Program-made: the position numbers and the translations under genes
Source: an uncultured Micrococcales bacterium
Lineage (GTDB): Bacteria; Actinomycetota; Actinomycetes; Actinomycetales; Microbacteriaceae
Direction: 5' to 3'
Assembly (NCBI GenBank): GCA_913060985.1
Contig: CAJXTQ010000007.1
Span: 1 to 15,240 of the forward strand
DNA: 15,240 nucleotides
In this document: piece after piece, positions 14,607 through 15,240 of the stretch
How the letters are laid out: each line of letters begins with the position of its first letter
Position numbering within the stretch: the first letter of the stretch is position 1
Notes under the pieces: generated by a model
Database searches by the model: none
Told to the model about the DNA's origin: nothing
Seen by the model: only the letters and a program-made list of their open reading frames with translations

Positions 14607-15202
14607 TGCTGCTCCCCTTTGGAGAAAAGATTAGCTGATTCAGGTTTCGAGGATGTAACTAAATCAATAACCTGCCTGAGATATACCACCCCAGCCCACC
14701 AGTAGAGTCCAATTCCCCAGAAGGCAAAGCCCCAAGCGATTGGCAGGATTATGTGCTGAATAGATTGGAATATGTCTGCCAGCAAAAGAAGCGGGAAAGC
14801 GTATAGCAAAGCGAATGTTCCAGCTTTCCCAAGAAAGTGAACCGGAAGCGGGCCATATCCGTGACTGGCAAGGACCGGATACATCAAAGCGAGCATTACA
14901 TCTCTAGCTATCACGACTATGGCCAACCAGATGGGAATATTGTCATTGACCGCCAGTCCAATCAGGGTTGCGAAAATATACAATCTGTCGGCTGCAGGAT
15001 CTAGCCTTGCTCCAAGTTTTGTGACTTGATTGAGTTTTCTGGCCAGAAAACCATCAAACCAATCACTGGCTGATGCGACAATCAAGACTAAAAGCGCCAT
15101 CAGGTTTTGCTCTTGCAGAAGCAAAACCAAAAACACCGGAACCAGCAAGAGACGCATAATGCTCAAGGCATTAGGTACTGTCAGTTCGCTTTTTAGATCC
15201 AC
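14603..15202 (-). CDS. pgsA: CDP-alcohol phosphatidyltransferase (PgsA-like)
   Basis: This 199-residue integral membrane enzyme uses CDP-diacylglycerol and an alcohol phosphate or related acceptor to make a phospholipid; phosphatidylglycerophosphate synthesis is the most likely reaction. The signature D-G-x2-A-R-x8-G-x3-D-x3-D is complete: Asp47, Asp50, Gly51, Ala54, Arg55, Gly64, Asp68 and Asp72. Several hydrophobic segments cover most of the rest (about 12-45, 75-110, 125-145 and 150-175). Synteny with garA and ftsR supports the PgsA2 type (Rv1822), but the acceptor cannot be read from sequence alone. The GTG start has no ribosome binding site and is probably leaderless. It is the first gene of the cluster with garA and ftsR. 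Confidence 0.9.
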   Translation of the reverse strand: MDLKSELTVPNALSIMRLLLVPVFLVLLLQEQNLMALLVLIVASASDWFDGFLARKLNQVTKLGARLDPAADRLYIFATLIGLAVNDNIPIWLAIVVIARDVMLALMYPVLASHGYGPLPVHFLGKAGTFALLYAFPLLLLADIFQSIQHIILPIAWGFAFWGIGLYWWAGVVYLRQVIDLVTSSKPESANLFSKGEQQ

Positions 15203-15214
15203 AGCTGCAGTCTA
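15203..15214 (-). promoter_or_regulatory. -10 element TAGACT placed for leaderless pgsA transcription
   Basis: TAGACT (15214-15209 on the minus strand) is followed by six bases and the GTG of pgsA. This is the same TAGNCT-spacer-GTG layout as at 538-549 and 11945-11957. The remaining bases to the right edge (15215-15240) are too few to assign. A minus-strand frame ending in TAA at 15222 could be the tail of an upstream gene, but this cannot be tested here. Confidence 0.5.
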
Positions 15215-15240
15215 TTGACCGTTACCGGTGCTTGACGAAA

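Noticed and set aside
15215..15240. Possible end of another gene or start of a divergent gene at the right edge
   Set aside because: Only 26 bases are available. More than one frame gives a plausible end, and a plus-strand GTG at 15228 cannot be assessed.
1..15240. Mobile elements, CRISPR arrays, tRNA or rRNA genes, toxin-antitoxin or defence genes
   Set aside because: None seen. The window is a dense housekeeping region with uniform composition and no transposase-like frame, spaced repeats or tRNA-like fold that I could recognise.

Overview
The window looks like a piece of a small, streamlined actinobacterial chromosome. The protein set and gene order point to Microbacteriaceae, perhaps the freshwater Luna/Rhodoluna/Aquiluna type; this placement is inferred from gene order, moderate GC and compactness, not from a search. 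It holds 15 complete or nearly complete genes plus the first three codons of a sixteenth at the left edge. Almost all of it is coding: the longest gaps are about 139 bp (10-148) and 113 bp (5011-5123). I see no RNA gene, insertion sequence, phage gene or CRISPR array.

Left block (1-6914). Gene order follows the stretch between mraZ and fadD15 of other actinobacteria (Rv2166c to Rv2187 in M. tuberculosis, from memory). The mraZ start with its repeat operator is at the left edge, followed by a DUF3040 membrane protein with a strong intrinsic terminator. A divergent polyprenyl diphosphate synthase comes next. It is followed by a leftward operon that reads, in transcription order, ROK glucokinase, plsC acyltransferase, class II DAHP synthase, and an Rv2175c-type DNA-binding protein. 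A divergent long-chain acyl-CoA synthetase closes the block. The PknL kinase gene that lies beside the Rv2175c gene in relatives is missing.

Middle block (6911-11898). A leftward operon encodes pyruvate carboxylase, a MinD/ParA-fold ATPase resembling the EspI type, and a peptide deformylase, with 9-bp spacing and then a 4-bp TTGA overlap.

Right block (11958-15202). A rightward orphan ParA gene faces a leftward cluster pgsA, garA (FHA protein), ftsR (Rv1828-type MerR) and an Rv1830-type MerR. This is a condensed version of the Rv1822-Rv1830 neighbourhood, lacking the DUF881, small basic protein, gcvH and bifunctional nuclease genes expected from it.

Together the genes cover central carbon entry (glucokinase, pyruvate carboxylase, GarA control), lipid and isoprenoid supply (PlsC, FadD15, PgsA, prenyl synthase), aromatic amino acids, and control of cell division and chromosome positioning (MraZ, FtsR, Rv1830-type MerR, ParA, EspI-type ATPase). 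I found no wholly new system. The most unusual signals are: identical CTAG interlocked stop codons at all three tail-to-tail gene junctions; a recurring TAGNCT-6/7 nt-GTG arrangement suggesting leaderless genes; a GarA tail in which the ETTS phosphosite is reduced to EETA; loss of the PknL gene together with a shortened Rv2175c tail; and a duplicated acidic segment in the EspI-type ATPase.
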